Origin: Saprospiraceae bacterium
GTDB taxonomy: Bacteria; Bacteroidota; Bacteroidia; Chitinophagales; Saprospiraceae
Direction: 5' to 3'
NCBI GenBank assembly: GCA_027488855.1
Contig: JAIYAV010000102.1
Span: forward strand, 1 to 50,491
DNA: 50,491 nucleotides
Shown in pieces: positions 34,546 through 42,546 of the stretch. How positions within the stretch are numbered: position 1 is the first letter of the stretch; each line of letters begins with the position of its first letter. The position numbers were made by a program, and so were the translations under genes. The notes beneath the pieces are model-generated. The model searched no databases. It saw nothing but the letters and a program-made list of their open reading frames with translations, and had not been told where the DNA came from.

Positions 34546-34753
34546 GTGAATTTTGTATTAACTAAACCATATAATGTGCGACTTCTCCGAAGTCGTAAAA
34601 ACTCACTTGCTACGAATCTTCTACAAATGTGCGACCTCTCCGAAGTCGATCCCATGACCTCGGAGAGGTCACACATTTGTAGCTGATCGAGATTGGTCAA
34701 TTCTTTACGACTTCGGAGAAGTCGCACATTATTCATTATCATTGCAATTAATT
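34546..34753. repeat. Nested palindromic element, copy 1
   Basis: About 208 bp. Outer ends are GTGAATTTTG on the left and ATGCAATTAATT-like sequence on the right. Inside are four GAC-TTC-type palindromes: CGACTTCTCCGAAGTCG, GACCTCTCCGAAGTC, GACCTCGGAGAGGTC and CGACTTCGGAGAAGTCG. AAATGTGCGAC pairs with GTCGCACATT, and ACAAATGTG with CACATTTGT, giving a branched cruciform. A second copy in the same orientation starts at 36011. The copies bracket the genes at 34809 and 35381. Open frames over the element are artefacts. Confidence 0.85.
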
Positions 34754-34808
34754 CAGAATTCATGTTAAGGTAGGACAAAGCCCGGTCTGTTTCCAGAGAA
34801 CATTCACT

Positions 34809-35369
34809 TCATTTTTTCAATCGAATAAATACAATCCCAAAATAATCATACACCGTTGGATCAGCAGCCAGCTGCGCTCCAGTTTTTTGATTTTTGAGCA
34901 CAACAAAATCATGATCTTTAAAAAAAGCAGAGTTGAAATAGGGATGTACGTTGATGCCTAAAAAATGGATTTGACCGACTTGTGCTTCGGCTTTCCACTC
35001 TGCATTCAGCTGGTAGTATCGCAAGAGCTCATTACAAACCGTAGTCGTAAAAGCGGCATAACCGACACAATGGGCGCTATGGCTATCGATGAGTAGATTG
35101 GGGTCATTGTGGTTGCGGGTAGCGGTGAAATGGAGTTGCTGGGCACTGAGTTGTAAGGATTTTTTTAAGATAAGCCGGGGTGATTTTGCCGAATTGGCTG
35201 GCAATTCGCTTTCGATGTAAGTACGCAATGCCGGATTTTCTAGGGGATAGGCTGGCCTATTGCCCACTGCCTGATAGCTGAACAGTTGCCAAAACAACCA
35301 GTTGCGCAGCAAAAAGGTAAGAATGGTCAAGGTTAGTAAACCGAAGAGTAGTTTTTTGAAAAATTTCAT
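34809..35369 (-). CDS. Membrane-anchored transglutaminase-like protein
   Basis: The ATG at 35369 (MKFFKKLLFGLLTLTILTFL) gives 186 residues with a single N-terminal membrane segment; an upstream frame to 35444 overlaps the NADAR gene and is unlikely. The soluble part has Cys101 in SAHCVGYAAF, His153 in KDHDFVVLKN and Asp170 in AADPTVYDYFG. This Cys-His-Asp order and spacing fits transglutaminase-like/papain-fold cysteine enzymes. I infer a periplasmic or cell-surface thiol hydrolase or amidase from the triad only; overall identity to a named family is not obvious. It follows the NADAR gene after 11 nt and is probably cotranscribed with it. Both lie between the two nested palindromic elements. 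Confidence 0.6.
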   Translation of the reverse strand: MKFFKKLLFGLLTLTILTFLLRNWLFWQLFSYQAVGNRPAYPLENPALRTYIESELPANSAKSPRLILKKSLQLSAQQLHFTATRNHNDPNLLIDSHSAHCVGYAAFTTTVCNELLRYYQLNAEWKAEAQVGQIHFLGINVHPYFNSAFFKDHDFVVLKNQKTGAQLAADPTVYDYFGIVFIRLKK

Positions 35370-35380
35370 GGTAAATACAG

Positions 35381-35935
35381 TTACCCCCGCAAAACATCCC
35401 GCGCCGCCATCAAGGCAAAGCCCAACAAATTCAGTCCCTTCCATTGCTCCGGGTCTTGCGCCTTTGGATCACTGGCGGCCAGGCCAATGCCCCAAAGGGG
35501 GTCTACCGGACTGGCTTCGACGAGGACTCGATCCTGGGTATTGAGCAAAAACGTTTTTAAATCCGGGTGCTGCCCAAATTTGTGCACATTGCCCGTAGCC
35601 ACCAATTCAAAACGTTTTTCTTCCCATTTCGCTTGGTCAAAGTTCTGCACGGCGCGACCCAGTTTTTTGGCCTCGGCAGGAGTTTTGGACAGGATGATCC
35701 GATCAAAAGTAGCTTGGTCGTCAAAGAGCAGTGCTTTTTGCGCCATCATCCAGTGTTCGGCACTGGTGTAGGTGACGCCTGCTACCACAAAGGGCGAGGA
35801 TTCCCACCACTGGCTAAAGCAGGAAGCCGTGATTTGGCCATCTTTTGCTGGTTGATGCCCCCAAAAGAAGAGGAATTTTGGGGCTTCATTTCGTTGGATT
35901 TTTTCGAGGAGCCAAGGTAGGTTGTATTGGGTCAT
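35381..35935 (-). CDS. NADAR family protein (YbiA/DUF1768-like)
   Basis: The 184 residues contain the NADAR landmarks KFLFFWGHQPAKDGQ near the N-terminus, SQWWESSPFVVAGVTYTSAE, HWMMAQKALLF, and the C-terminal DPLWGIGLA with W-x-G-x-N-LLG. Characterised NADAR proteins are N-glycosidases acting on riboflavin-pathway intermediates (YbiA) or on ADP-ribosylated bases and nucleotides. Some are linked to ADP-ribosylation defence or repair. The length suits a stand-alone enzyme. It is the first gene of a two-gene unit with the transglutaminase-like protein, and no DarT or macrodomain gene is nearby. The ATG start gives MTQYNLPWLLEKI. Confidence 0.9.
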   Translation of the reverse strand: MTQYNLPWLLEKIQRNEAPKFLFFWGHQPAKDGQITASCFSQWWESSPFVVAGVTYTSAEHWMMAQKALLFDDQATFDRIILSKTPAEAKKLGRAVQNFDQAKWEEKRFELVATGNVHKFGQHPDLKTFLLNTQDRVLVEASPVDPLWGIGLAASDPKAQDPEQWKGLNLLGFALMAARDVLRG

Positions 35936-36010
35936 TGTTTATTCTTTTTATCCATAACTTAAATCTGGGGCTTCAGGTTCCTTCGGTATCTTGACTAATA
36001 CATGATGGAT

Positions 36011-36215
36011 GTGAATTTTGAATTAACTGCTCAAAATGTGCGACTTCTACGAAGTCGTAAAATCTTAACTACAACCACCATTTTCTACAAATGTGTGACC
36101 TCTCCGAGGTCAACGGATCGACTTCGTAGAAGTCGTACATTTGTAGAAAATGGTGCAATAGGTTTTTTACGACTTCGGAGAAGTCGCACATTATTCATTA
36201 TCAATGCAATTAATT
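36011..36215. repeat. Nested palindromic element, copy 2
   Basis: About 205 bp, same orientation and architecture as the copy at 34546. The outer ends, the AATGTGCGACTTCT/AGAAGTCGCACATT stem and the ATTCATTATC tail are shared. The interior has diverged (CGACTTCTACGAAGTCG, ATTTTCTACAAATG against CATTTGTAGAAAAT). It lies between the NADAR gene and the PP2C-like gene. The paired changes preserve the stems. Confidence 0.85.
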
Positions 36216-36233
36216 TATATTCTCGTTGATTAG

Positions 36234-36965
36234 TTACTTCATCAATCGAATAATCGCCAAATCATCCGTCGGCTTGACTCCGTATTCCTTTTCCAAAATA
36301 CTCAGTTTTTTATCAAGCATCTTTACTTTTTCCTCGTGCTGTCGGTCTTCCAATAAAAAATAGATGGGATCGGGCATGCTGGGATAATCCCGATTGTCAA
36401 AAGCAGCAAAACTCAAAATGCCATCGCTACAAATGCTCAATTCTTGAAAATCGGGGATGTGCAATTGTTGATTTTGCTGGGCAAACCAAGTCTCAAAATC
36501 CTCCTCCAGATGATAGCCCAAATAATCTGGCTGATTGGCTTGGTCAAAGTGGTGCACTTGACCATCATGGTACACCACGCCGTCGCCAATGACGAGGACA
36601 TGCCCCGCATTTTGCCGCTCGTCCCAAATCAGTAAAATCAGGGTGCTGAGTAAGTCGTATTTGTCGAGTAGGAGTTGGTTTTTGATCAGCTTGAGCTCCT
36701 GAAACAAACGTTGCACCACCGTTTTGACCTCCAGTTGCAGTTCAGGGCGAACGGGCTGTTTGAGCTCCAGGTAACTCCGTTCCAGCGCGATTTTTTTCAA
36801 AATTTTCCCACACAAAGTCGCCGCAAAATAACTTTCATTGCCCATCGTGCAACCATCCAAGACGGCATACAAATGGCGCGTCGTACCCAGTGGTGCACTC
36901 AGAAGGTAGTCTTCACAATGGTTGGTATGGTGTTGGCCAATACACAGGATTTGGAACATTTGCAT
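36234..36965 (-). CDS. PP2C-like protein serine/threonine phosphatase
   Basis: The 243-residue cytosolic protein has PP2C metal-site landmarks in order: NHCEDYLL (the NxED position), YAVLDGCTMGNESYFAATL (in place of the common DGMGGH), GDGVVYHDG, LSICSDGILSF and the final PTDDLAIIRL. The aspartates in DG, SDG and DD would bind two metal ions, so activity is plausible although the DG-C-T-M-G motif marks a minor subfamily. The start may be Met1 (MQMF) or Met3. No partner kinase or anti-sigma factor is adjacent. The desaturase gene upstream is on the same strand, 39 nt away. Confidence 0.8.
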   Translation of the reverse strand: MQMFQILCIGQHHTNHCEDYLLSAPLGTTRHLYAVLDGCTMGNESYFAATLCGKILKKIALERSYLELKQPVRPELQLEVKTVVQRLFQELKLIKNQLLLDKYDLLSTLILLIWDERQNAGHVLVIGDGVVYHDGQVHHFDQANQPDYLGYHLEEDFETWFAQQNQQLHIPDFQELSICSDGILSFAAFDNRDYPSMPDPIYFLLEDRQHEEKVKMLDKKLSILEKEYGVKPTDDLAIIRLMK

Positions 36966-37004
36966 GTCCCAAGTTTAATTTTTTTTGCGGAATTAGGCAA
37001 GCAT

Positions 37005-38075
37005 TTACGCTACTCCAAGGTACTTCATCCTACGGAAATGTGAAACGAGTGCTTCGCCCATGGAGGAATAACACTTGTAATCCACACCGTGCTGAGCGCA
37101 CACTTTTTGTACGATTTGGTGCAATTTTGGGTAGTGTACGTGGCTGATGTTGGGAAAAAGGTGGTGCTCAACCTGAAAGTTGAGGCCGCCACAAATCCAG
37201 CTGATGATTTTATTTTTTGGCGCAAAATTGGCCGTAGTACACAATTGGTGGATGGCCCACTCATTTTCAATGGTCAAATCGTACTCGGTAGCATCTTCAA
37301 ACTCAGTGATTTCCACCACGTGTGCCAACTGGAACACCATGGCCAATACGAGGCCACAAGCCATTGAAGCGATGAGGTAACCCAACAAAAAGGTTGTGAG
37401 TTTGGGTACAAACAGGATCGGAATGACCAAATAAATCAGGACGTACATGGTTTTGGACAGCCAGAACACCAAATGTTCTTTGATGTCAAAACCATTGATG
37501 TCGGTGAGGTGGACTTTTTTGGTAAAATACTTTTGGAAATCGTTCATAAATACCCAACCCAAATAAGAAATGGCGTACAGCACCAAGCAATACAGGTGTT
37601 GAAAACGGTGGATGCCCATTTTGTGCTGAGAGGGAGCTAGCCGGAGCAGTTTGGTTTGGATGATGTCCGCATCAACCCCGTCGATATTGGTGAAGGTATG
37701 GTGTACGATGTTGTGTTTGGTTTTCCAAAAGAAAGCGTTGGCTCCCAAAAAATTGAAAGTATAGCCCAGGATATTGTTGACGGTATTGTTGTTCGAGTAG
37801 CTGCTGTGGCAGGCATCGTGGCAAACGTTGAAGCCCAGCAAAGCCCAGTTAAATCCAAACAAAAGGCACAGGAATACCCCTAAAACGATGGATTGAGGAG
37901 TAAAAAAAACCAGTTGAACGTACAAATAAAGCCAGGATGCAAAGAGAATGACGGTCTTGGCGTAGAGCCGAGCATCACCTTTTGGACTGATCTGTTGGGT
38001 AGAAAAATACTGCTGAACTTCTTCGCGCAGGATGGCATAAAACTTTCCCGAAGGACTAAAAGTGACTTTTTTCAT
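37005..38075 (-). CDS. Fatty acid desaturase (acyl-lipid/front-end type)
   Basis: The 356-residue integral membrane diiron enzyme introduces a double bond into fatty acyl chains. The three histidine boxes are NVCHDACHSSY, KHNIVHHTFTN and LNFQVEHHLFPNISH. The last box has Q in the QxxHH form typical of front-end (delta-5/6-like) desaturases. About four to six membrane helices surround the boxes. There is no fused cytochrome b5 domain. The start ATG at 38075 gives MKKVTFSPSGKFYAIL. The regiospecificity cannot be deduced. It is probably involved in membrane fluidity. Confidence 0.92.
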   Translation of the reverse strand: MKKVTFSPSGKFYAILREEVQQYFSTQQISPKGDARLYAKTVILFASWLYLYVQLVFFTPQSIVLGVFLCLLFGFNWALLGFNVCHDACHSSYSNNNTVNNILGYTFNFLGANAFFWKTKHNIVHHTFTNIDGVDADIIQTKLLRLAPSQHKMGIHRFQHLYCLVLYAISYLGWVFMNDFQKYFTKKVHLTDINGFDIKEHLVFWLSKTMYVLIYLVIPILFVPKLTTFLLGYLIASMACGLVLAMVFQLAHVVEITEFEDATEYDLTIENEWAIHQLCTTANFAPKNKIISWICGGLNFQVEHHLFPNISHVHYPKLHQIVQKVCAQHGVDYKCYSSMGEALVSHFRRMKYLGVA

Positions 38076-38204
38076 TGAGTTACTGCGGAACTGATGACTA
38101 AATTGTGATTGGATTGGGCTTTTAAAAAAACAAAGGTAAACACATTTTGGCGCTTATTTAAAAAAGCAAGCCATTTATCTTGTGATGGGCAAAGTTGATT
38201 AAAG

Positions 38205-39077
38205 TCACTTTCGCTCAGCCAATTGGCTAATCTTGCGGGGAAGGTTTTCCGCTGGAAAGAAGAGCAAAAACTCGATGCGGCGGTTGCGGGATTGCCCTTC
38301 TGAGGTCTCGTTGGAAGTGCTCGGATCAAACTCGCCCCGGCCTCCGGCCACGATGCGGTTGGGTCCCAATTCTTGGGCATCTACGAGGTTGCGCACCACC
38401 GTAGCCGCACGTAAGGCCGTGAAATCCCAACTGTCCAAATTTTTGCGGGAAGCAGCCAGGTTGTCGGTATGGCCCAACACATGGATGGACAAAACCGGAT
38501 TGGCGTTCAGTAAAATGCCCAGGGTTTTGAGCGCGGCTAATCCAGTAGGTTCGATGCGATTGGTGATGCCCGTTTTGAACAACAAAGCCTCGGTGAGGGC
38601 GACCACAATTTTTCCATTCCGCACTTCAACCGTGTATTGCGCTACCGGAAATTTGGCCAGGGAATCCTGAAATTCTTTGGCGATGGCCTGCAAGGTTTCG
38701 GTCTCTTGTTTCAAAAATTCCCGAATGGAAGCGATCTGATTTTCCAGCTTGCTGATTTGTTCGTTTTTGGTTTTCAGCGCATCGCTAAGGGAGGATTCCT
38801 TGCTCAAGGCTTGATTTTGGGCCTTATCCAACTCTTCCTCCAGTTCGTCCAGGCGTTTGAGGTACTTGTCCTGGGTAGCCAGCAGGGCGTTATTTTCCCC
38901 TTTGCGCTCCGCAATTTGCAGCTGCATGCGGGTGATTTCGTCCCGGCTGTTGCGCAATTGTTCGTTGAGGGTGCCAATCTCCGTTTTATACGATTGCTCC
39001 ATCTCCAGCACTACTTTTTTGGAAACGCCACAAGCGGAGAGGAGGCAGAGGAGGGCGAGGAGGTATATGGTTCGCAT
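38205..39077 (-). CDS. OmpA-family lipoprotein with coiled coil
   Basis: The ATG at 39077 (MRTIYLLALLCLLSACG) gives 290 residues with a lipobox and lipidated Cys16; longer frames run into the palindromic element upstream. Residues about 20-140 form a long coiled coil (Glu/Lys/Gln heptads such as LDELEEELDKAQNQAL). Residues about 160-285 are an OmpA-like peptidoglycan-binding domain (HVLGHTDNLAASRKNLD, GPNRIVAGGRGEFDP, SRNRRIEFLLF). It should bridge the outer membrane and the cell wall with a coiled-coil spacer. It is the last gene of a three-gene reverse-strand envelope cluster. Confidence 0.9.
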   Translation of the reverse strand: MRTIYLLALLCLLSACGVSKKVVLEMEQSYKTEIGTLNEQLRNSRDEITRMQLQIAERKGENNALLATQDKYLKRLDELEEELDKAQNQALSKESSLSDALKTKNEQISKLENQIASIREFLKQETETLQAIAKEFQDSLAKFPVAQYTVEVRNGKIVVALTEALLFKTGITNRIEPTGLAALKTLGILLNANPVLSIHVLGHTDNLAASRKNLDSWDFTALRAATVVRNLVDAQELGPNRIVAGGRGEFDPSTSNETSEGQSRNRRIEFLLFFPAENLPRKISQLAERK

Positions 39078-39102
39078 TGGAAAAAACAAGTTATTAGAGA
39101 TG

Positions 39103-39205
39103 AGAGATGAAAGATGAAAGATGAAAGAGGCTACCGCAGGGACATGGACAAGGTCATTGTCAATAACGCTGCGGTAGCCTCTTTCATCTCTCATCTTTCA
39201 TCTCT
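39103..39205. repeat. Palindromic heptamer-repeat element D with GCTACCGCAG core
   Basis: Arms 39103-39139 and 39169-39205 match at 36 of 37 positions. Each arm is GATGAAA/GATGAGA heptamers continued by GAGGCTACCGCAG, which is the core also found in element C and half-present in B. The loop is 29 nt. It lies between the coiled-coil gene at 39207 and the OmpA lipoprotein, starting next to the stop codon of the former. The left array carries forward-strand TGA in three frames. Confidence 0.9.
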
Positions 39206-39206
39206 A

Positions 39207-40133
39207 TTACTGTAGTCTAAAACTCGACGCGCCCAACATCCCAATATCCGTAAATACCGAAACGCGGTAGAGCCCATTGCGCAATTTTTCTTCCAGTTCG
39301 TGACTGAAGCTCAAGCGTTGGGTGGCGGTGATGTTGACGTCTTTGGCTTTTACTGCTATGATGTCCATGGCTGTACCATTCACGATGGCTCGTTCCTGGA
39401 TGTTGGAACCCTGGATGGGCACCCCTTTATCGTCGGTAATGACCATGTACACTGGGCGGAGGCCCTGATATTCCTGGGGCACATCGACCAGGTCGAAAGA
39501 TACCTTCACCCGACGCGCTTTGCCTGAGGCGGCGGTCGCCTTGGGTTTACGCGCTTCCACTTCCACCTGAAAACCAGAGGCTTTGAAGTTGGCCAGGGTC
39601 AAACGTTTGAGTTCACTTTGCATGGTTTTGTTGAGGTTGCCCAGAGAGGTGTTTTCGGTGCGGGCACTGCTCAGGTCGCGCTCCAGTTGGCCGGTGCGTT
39701 CTTTGAGCTCCTCATTTTCGGTTTGCAGATCGCCGATGACTTGTTCCAAATTGGCTTTTTCAGCCAACAACTGCTGAATTTCACCTTTCAAGCCATTGAC
39801 TTCGTTGAGGCGATTGCTGCGGTTGGCTTTGATTTCGGCGTCTTTGCGTGCCAGGGCACTTTGGGCATCGGCCAGGGAGCCTTGCAGGGTCTCGTTTTCG
39901 CCAGCCAGAGTTTGGTAGGCGCTGGCCAGGCTATCTACTTCGCTGGCCAGGTCTTCTTTGAGTTCGTTGAGGCTACCCAATTCCTGGCTCATCGATGCGT
40001 TTTCAGCTTGTAGGCTCGCCTTGGCTTTTTGTTGCGAGAGTCCCCATGCACCTGCGCCCAGGGCACCTAGTCCTAAAATTAAAGCTACAATCAGTAAAAT
40101 ACGCTTTGAACCGTTGTTTTGGCTGTTCTCCAT
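39207..40133 (-). CDS. Membrane-anchored coiled-coil protein of unknown function
   Basis: The 308-residue protein has a short cytosolic N-terminus, one transmembrane helix (ILLIVALILGLGALGAGAWG, about 12-31) and then about 145 residues of coiled coil (Glu/Leu/Ser/Ala heptads). The C-terminal domain of about 115 residues looks beta-rich (VKVSFDLVDVPQEYQGLRPV, YMVITDDKGVPIQG, LYRVSVFTDIGMLG). I do not recognise a named family. The topology suggests an inner-membrane anchor reaching far into the periplasm. It sits 17 nt downstream of the TPR-PD40 protein and upstream of an OmpA lipoprotein whose coiled coil is of similar length. Confidence 0.75.
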   Translation of the reverse strand: MENSQNNGSKRILLIVALILGLGALGAGAWGLSQQKAKASLQAENASMSQELGSLNELKEDLASEVDSLASAYQTLAGENETLQGSLADAQSALARKDAEIKANRSNRLNEVNGLKGEIQQLLAEKANLEQVIGDLQTENEELKERTGQLERDLSSARTENTSLGNLNKTMQSELKRLTLANFKASGFQVEVEARKPKATAASGKARRVKVSFDLVDVPQEYQGLRPVYMVITDDKGVPIQGSNIQERAIVNGTAMDIIAVKAKDVNITATQRLSFSHELEEKLRNGLYRVSVFTDIGMLGASSFRLQ

Positions 40134-40150
40134 AGTTGCTTTAAATAAAT

Positions 40151-42265
40151 TTAGTTTTTCGCTTCCAGCCAGGTCAAAACATCGGGAAACATTTTGCTCA
40201 GGCTGCCCGCCGTTTCGCGGCTCAGTCTGATGCCGTTGACGTAAGGAACGAGCTCAAAGGTAGCAAAACCCGGTTGGTTACTCAACTTGCTTAGCGCAGT
40301 TTTTGCCTCAGTGTAGCCATTATATCGGCCAATGGTATAGAAATAGCTGCCATTCGACAGGGATTTTTCCCCCATCGCGTATTTGTCCTGACTCAAAAGT
40401 GGATTTTGTAGCACGCTGGTGCTTTGACCAATTTGAATGCGGAAAACCAAGCCCTTGTCTTCAGCGTAGCCACTCAGCCAAGGTTCGGTTTTGCTACTGA
40501 TGGCTGACTCACCCAAGCCGCTCAATTGGAAGGTAAGGGTTTTAAAATTACTGGTAAAATCGGGTGGAGGTGGGATGCTGTGCAATTGTAAAGCAGTGGG
40601 TGAAACCCCTTTGCCGATGAGGTATTGAGCCAGGTTTTCAGCACTTCTCAGCCCTCCGTACAAGCGGGAACTCACGGCCATTTCTTGTCGGGAAGCAGCG
40701 GTGATGACCAGTTTCTGTTGCGGATATTTTTTCAATGTTTCAACCAGCTCATCCAACTGTTTGGAGTCGGTTGCTTGCGTCCATTGCCCATCTTGGTTGA
40801 AGTAAAAGGGCTTGAGGCTAAGGCTACCTCGGGGTACTACCTCTTCCTTGGGGTCGGGTTCAGCCAAGCTACCATCGGGGTTGGTACGTGGCATTTTGGG
40901 CGTTGCCGAGGTTTGTACATACACTGGCGCTGTGTTGGTAATGGGGGCCGACATTTCGTGCAGGTAGTCGAAAAAATAAGCGGCGTAAATGTCCCGCTCG
41001 CCCAGGCCATCCTTGCGCGAAGAGGCGAAATAAGCGGTATAACCATCGCGAGAAAGCCGGAAATGGGTGTCATCGCCTGCCGAGTTGACGGGTACGCCCA
41101 GGTTGTCGGCATTGGTCCAGCGGTTGATTTGTGGGATGAACAAACAACGAAATACATCGAAGCCGCCCATGCTTTGATCGGGGCGGTTGGAGCTGAAATA
41201 CAAAACTTGCCCGTTGCGGGAGAGGAAGGGAGTCGTTTCATCAAAAGTGGAGTTGATGTCTGGCCCCAAATTCACGGGGGCACTCCAGCGGCCACGCACC
41301 CAAACCGTTTTGTACAAATCCAAACCTCCATAACCGCCTGGCCTTTGGCTGGCAAAAATGACCAACGTATCGCCCACAAATTGAGCCGAACTCAGCCCCG
41401 CTGTAGCCTCTACTGGCCCGATGAAAGGATCGGAAGACAAGGTGCGGCTGCCTGCCCGAAAGGTATCGATCAGGATTTCACCCTGGGTATAAGAATTGCC
41501 TTTGAAGTAAAACAGGGCTTTGCCATTAGAGCTAAAATCGTGCAGCACTTCGTGTTTGGGGCTATTGAGCAGGTAGTGCATCGCCTGCGGCGGAGTCCAG
41601 ATGCCCTTGTTGACTTGTGAGGTAAAAATATCACTGTAGAAGCGGCCCATCACTTCGTCGGGTTGCCCAAAATTGTTGCGCGATCCACCTGCGTTGCCAG
41701 GGCGTACCGAGGAAAAATAAATGCGGTCGGTAAAATTGGGGCTCATGATGGGCGCAAATTCATCGTAAGGCGTATTGATCGTATTGCCCAGGTTCTCTAC
41801 GATGGCGCGTGGATTTTTGTATTGCAAAGCCAGGCCCGTGGCGCAACGCCGAATGTCTTCCCGGATGGTGGTCCGATTGGCGTGGTTGCCGGGAATGGCT
41901 TTGAGGTAGAGCTTGTAGTACTCGATGGCTTTGGTAAACTCGTGCCGATCATGGTAGATTTTGCCCAGGTACAGCCAGGTTTCCGGAAAAGGCGAGCGCT
42001 CCGTTTCCAGAATATGCTTCAGCATGGGCTCCGCTTCCTTGAGTTGGTTGAGGTGGTAATAACACAAGGCCAACAGGAGTTTGGTTTCCTTGTCTTCCTG
42101 ACGGTTTTTTTTGATGCCAATCAGTACAGTTTGTGCGGACTGGTACTTGTTGAGGTAGTAATAATTGGTGGCTTGCTTTTTTTTATCAGCGAGAGTTTCC
42201 TGTGCAAAAAGTCCTAATGCACCTAAAACAAGTACAAATGTACAAATAAGGTAGCGCTGCTTCAT
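40151..42265 (-). CDS. TPR, PD40 propeller and OmpA/SPOR-like envelope protein
   Basis: The ATG at 42265 (MKQRYLICTFVLVLGALGLF) is a Sec signal peptide and gives 704 residues. The order is: TPR repeats (about 30-140: YYHLNQLKEAEPMLKHIL, PETWLYLGKIYHDRHEFTKA); PD40 blades (about 170-440: TPFLSRNGQVLYFSSNRPD, RLSRDGYTAYFASSRKDGLG); an OmpA-like region (about 510-590: LKKYPQQKLVITAASRQEM, RSAENLAQYLIGKGVSP); and a C-terminal segment resembling a SPOR domain (SYFYTIGRYNGYTEAKTALS). This resembles PorE-type proteins of type IX secretion, but the ending differs. It is the first gene of the three-gene envelope cluster. Confidence 0.85.
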   Translation of the reverse strand: MKQRYLICTFVLVLGALGLFAQETLADKKKQATNYYYLNKYQSAQTVLIGIKKNRQEDKETKLLLALCYYHLNQLKEAEPMLKHILETERSPFPETWLYLGKIYHDRHEFTKAIEYYKLYLKAIPGNHANRTTIREDIRRCATGLALQYKNPRAIVENLGNTINTPYDEFAPIMSPNFTDRIYFSSVRPGNAGGSRNNFGQPDEVMGRFYSDIFTSQVNKGIWTPPQAMHYLLNSPKHEVLHDFSSNGKALFYFKGNSYTQGEILIDTFRAGSRTLSSDPFIGPVEATAGLSSAQFVGDTLVIFASQRPGGYGGLDLYKTVWVRGRWSAPVNLGPDINSTFDETTPFLSRNGQVLYFSSNRPDQSMGGFDVFRCLFIPQINRWTNADNLGVPVNSAGDDTHFRLSRDGYTAYFASSRKDGLGERDIYAAYFFDYLHEMSAPITNTAPVYVQTSATPKMPRTNPDGSLAEPDPKEEVVPRGSLSLKPFYFNQDGQWTQATDSKQLDELVETLKKYPQQKLVITAASRQEMAVSSRLYGGLRSAENLAQYLIGKGVSPTALQLHSIPPPPDFTSNFKTLTFQLSGLGESAISSKTEPWLSGYAEDKGLVFRIQIGQSTSVLQNPLLSQDKYAMGEKSLSNGSYFYTIGRYNGYTEAKTALSKLSNQPGFATFELVPYVNGIRLSRETAGSLSKMFPDVLTWLEAKN

Positions 42266-42489
42266 GGTCAATCGGTTTTGTTGTGGGATCACGTTTGTCT
42301 TACGCAATTGAAAGGCAAACCAGATCTTTAACGTTGATGGAATAGGTGATATTCTTCACATGGACGCATGAACGTGGATGAAGATACAAACTTTAGGTGG
42401 GAGTAGAGGTGGGAGCGTGGACTTTTACCAAAAAATGAGATAGGATTTTTCTAAAATTCAATTTGCGCCGATTTTGACCCATACGAACG

Positions 42490-42497
42490 TACCTTTG
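42490..42497 (+). promoter_or_regulatory. Candidate -7 box for the lactonase-type gene at 42547
   Basis: TACCTTTG matches TAnnTTTG about 50 nt upstream of the start. The divergent gap 42266-42546 otherwise shows only AT-rich sequence and a short GGTGGGAG direct repeat near 42398. Confidence 0.4.
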
Positions 42498-42546
42498 TTT
42501 CATTTCTGTTCCTATACTTGCTATATAAACAAAAACACTGCACGCC

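Noticed and set aside
34536..34778. Small open frames over the nested palindromic elements (also 36002-36229)
   Set aside because: The same peptide words (such as RLLRSRK) arise from the repeat in both copies and both strands. There is no independent sign of coding.
35381..35935. DarTG-like ADP-ribosylation toxin-antitoxin system around the NADAR gene
   Set aside because: There is no DarT-like or macrodomain gene nearby; the neighbour is a transglutaminase-like membrane protein.
40625..41620. 331-codon forward open frame within the TPR-PD40 gene
   Set aside because: Complete overlap with a well-supported reverse-strand envelope protein; no domain or signal sequence.
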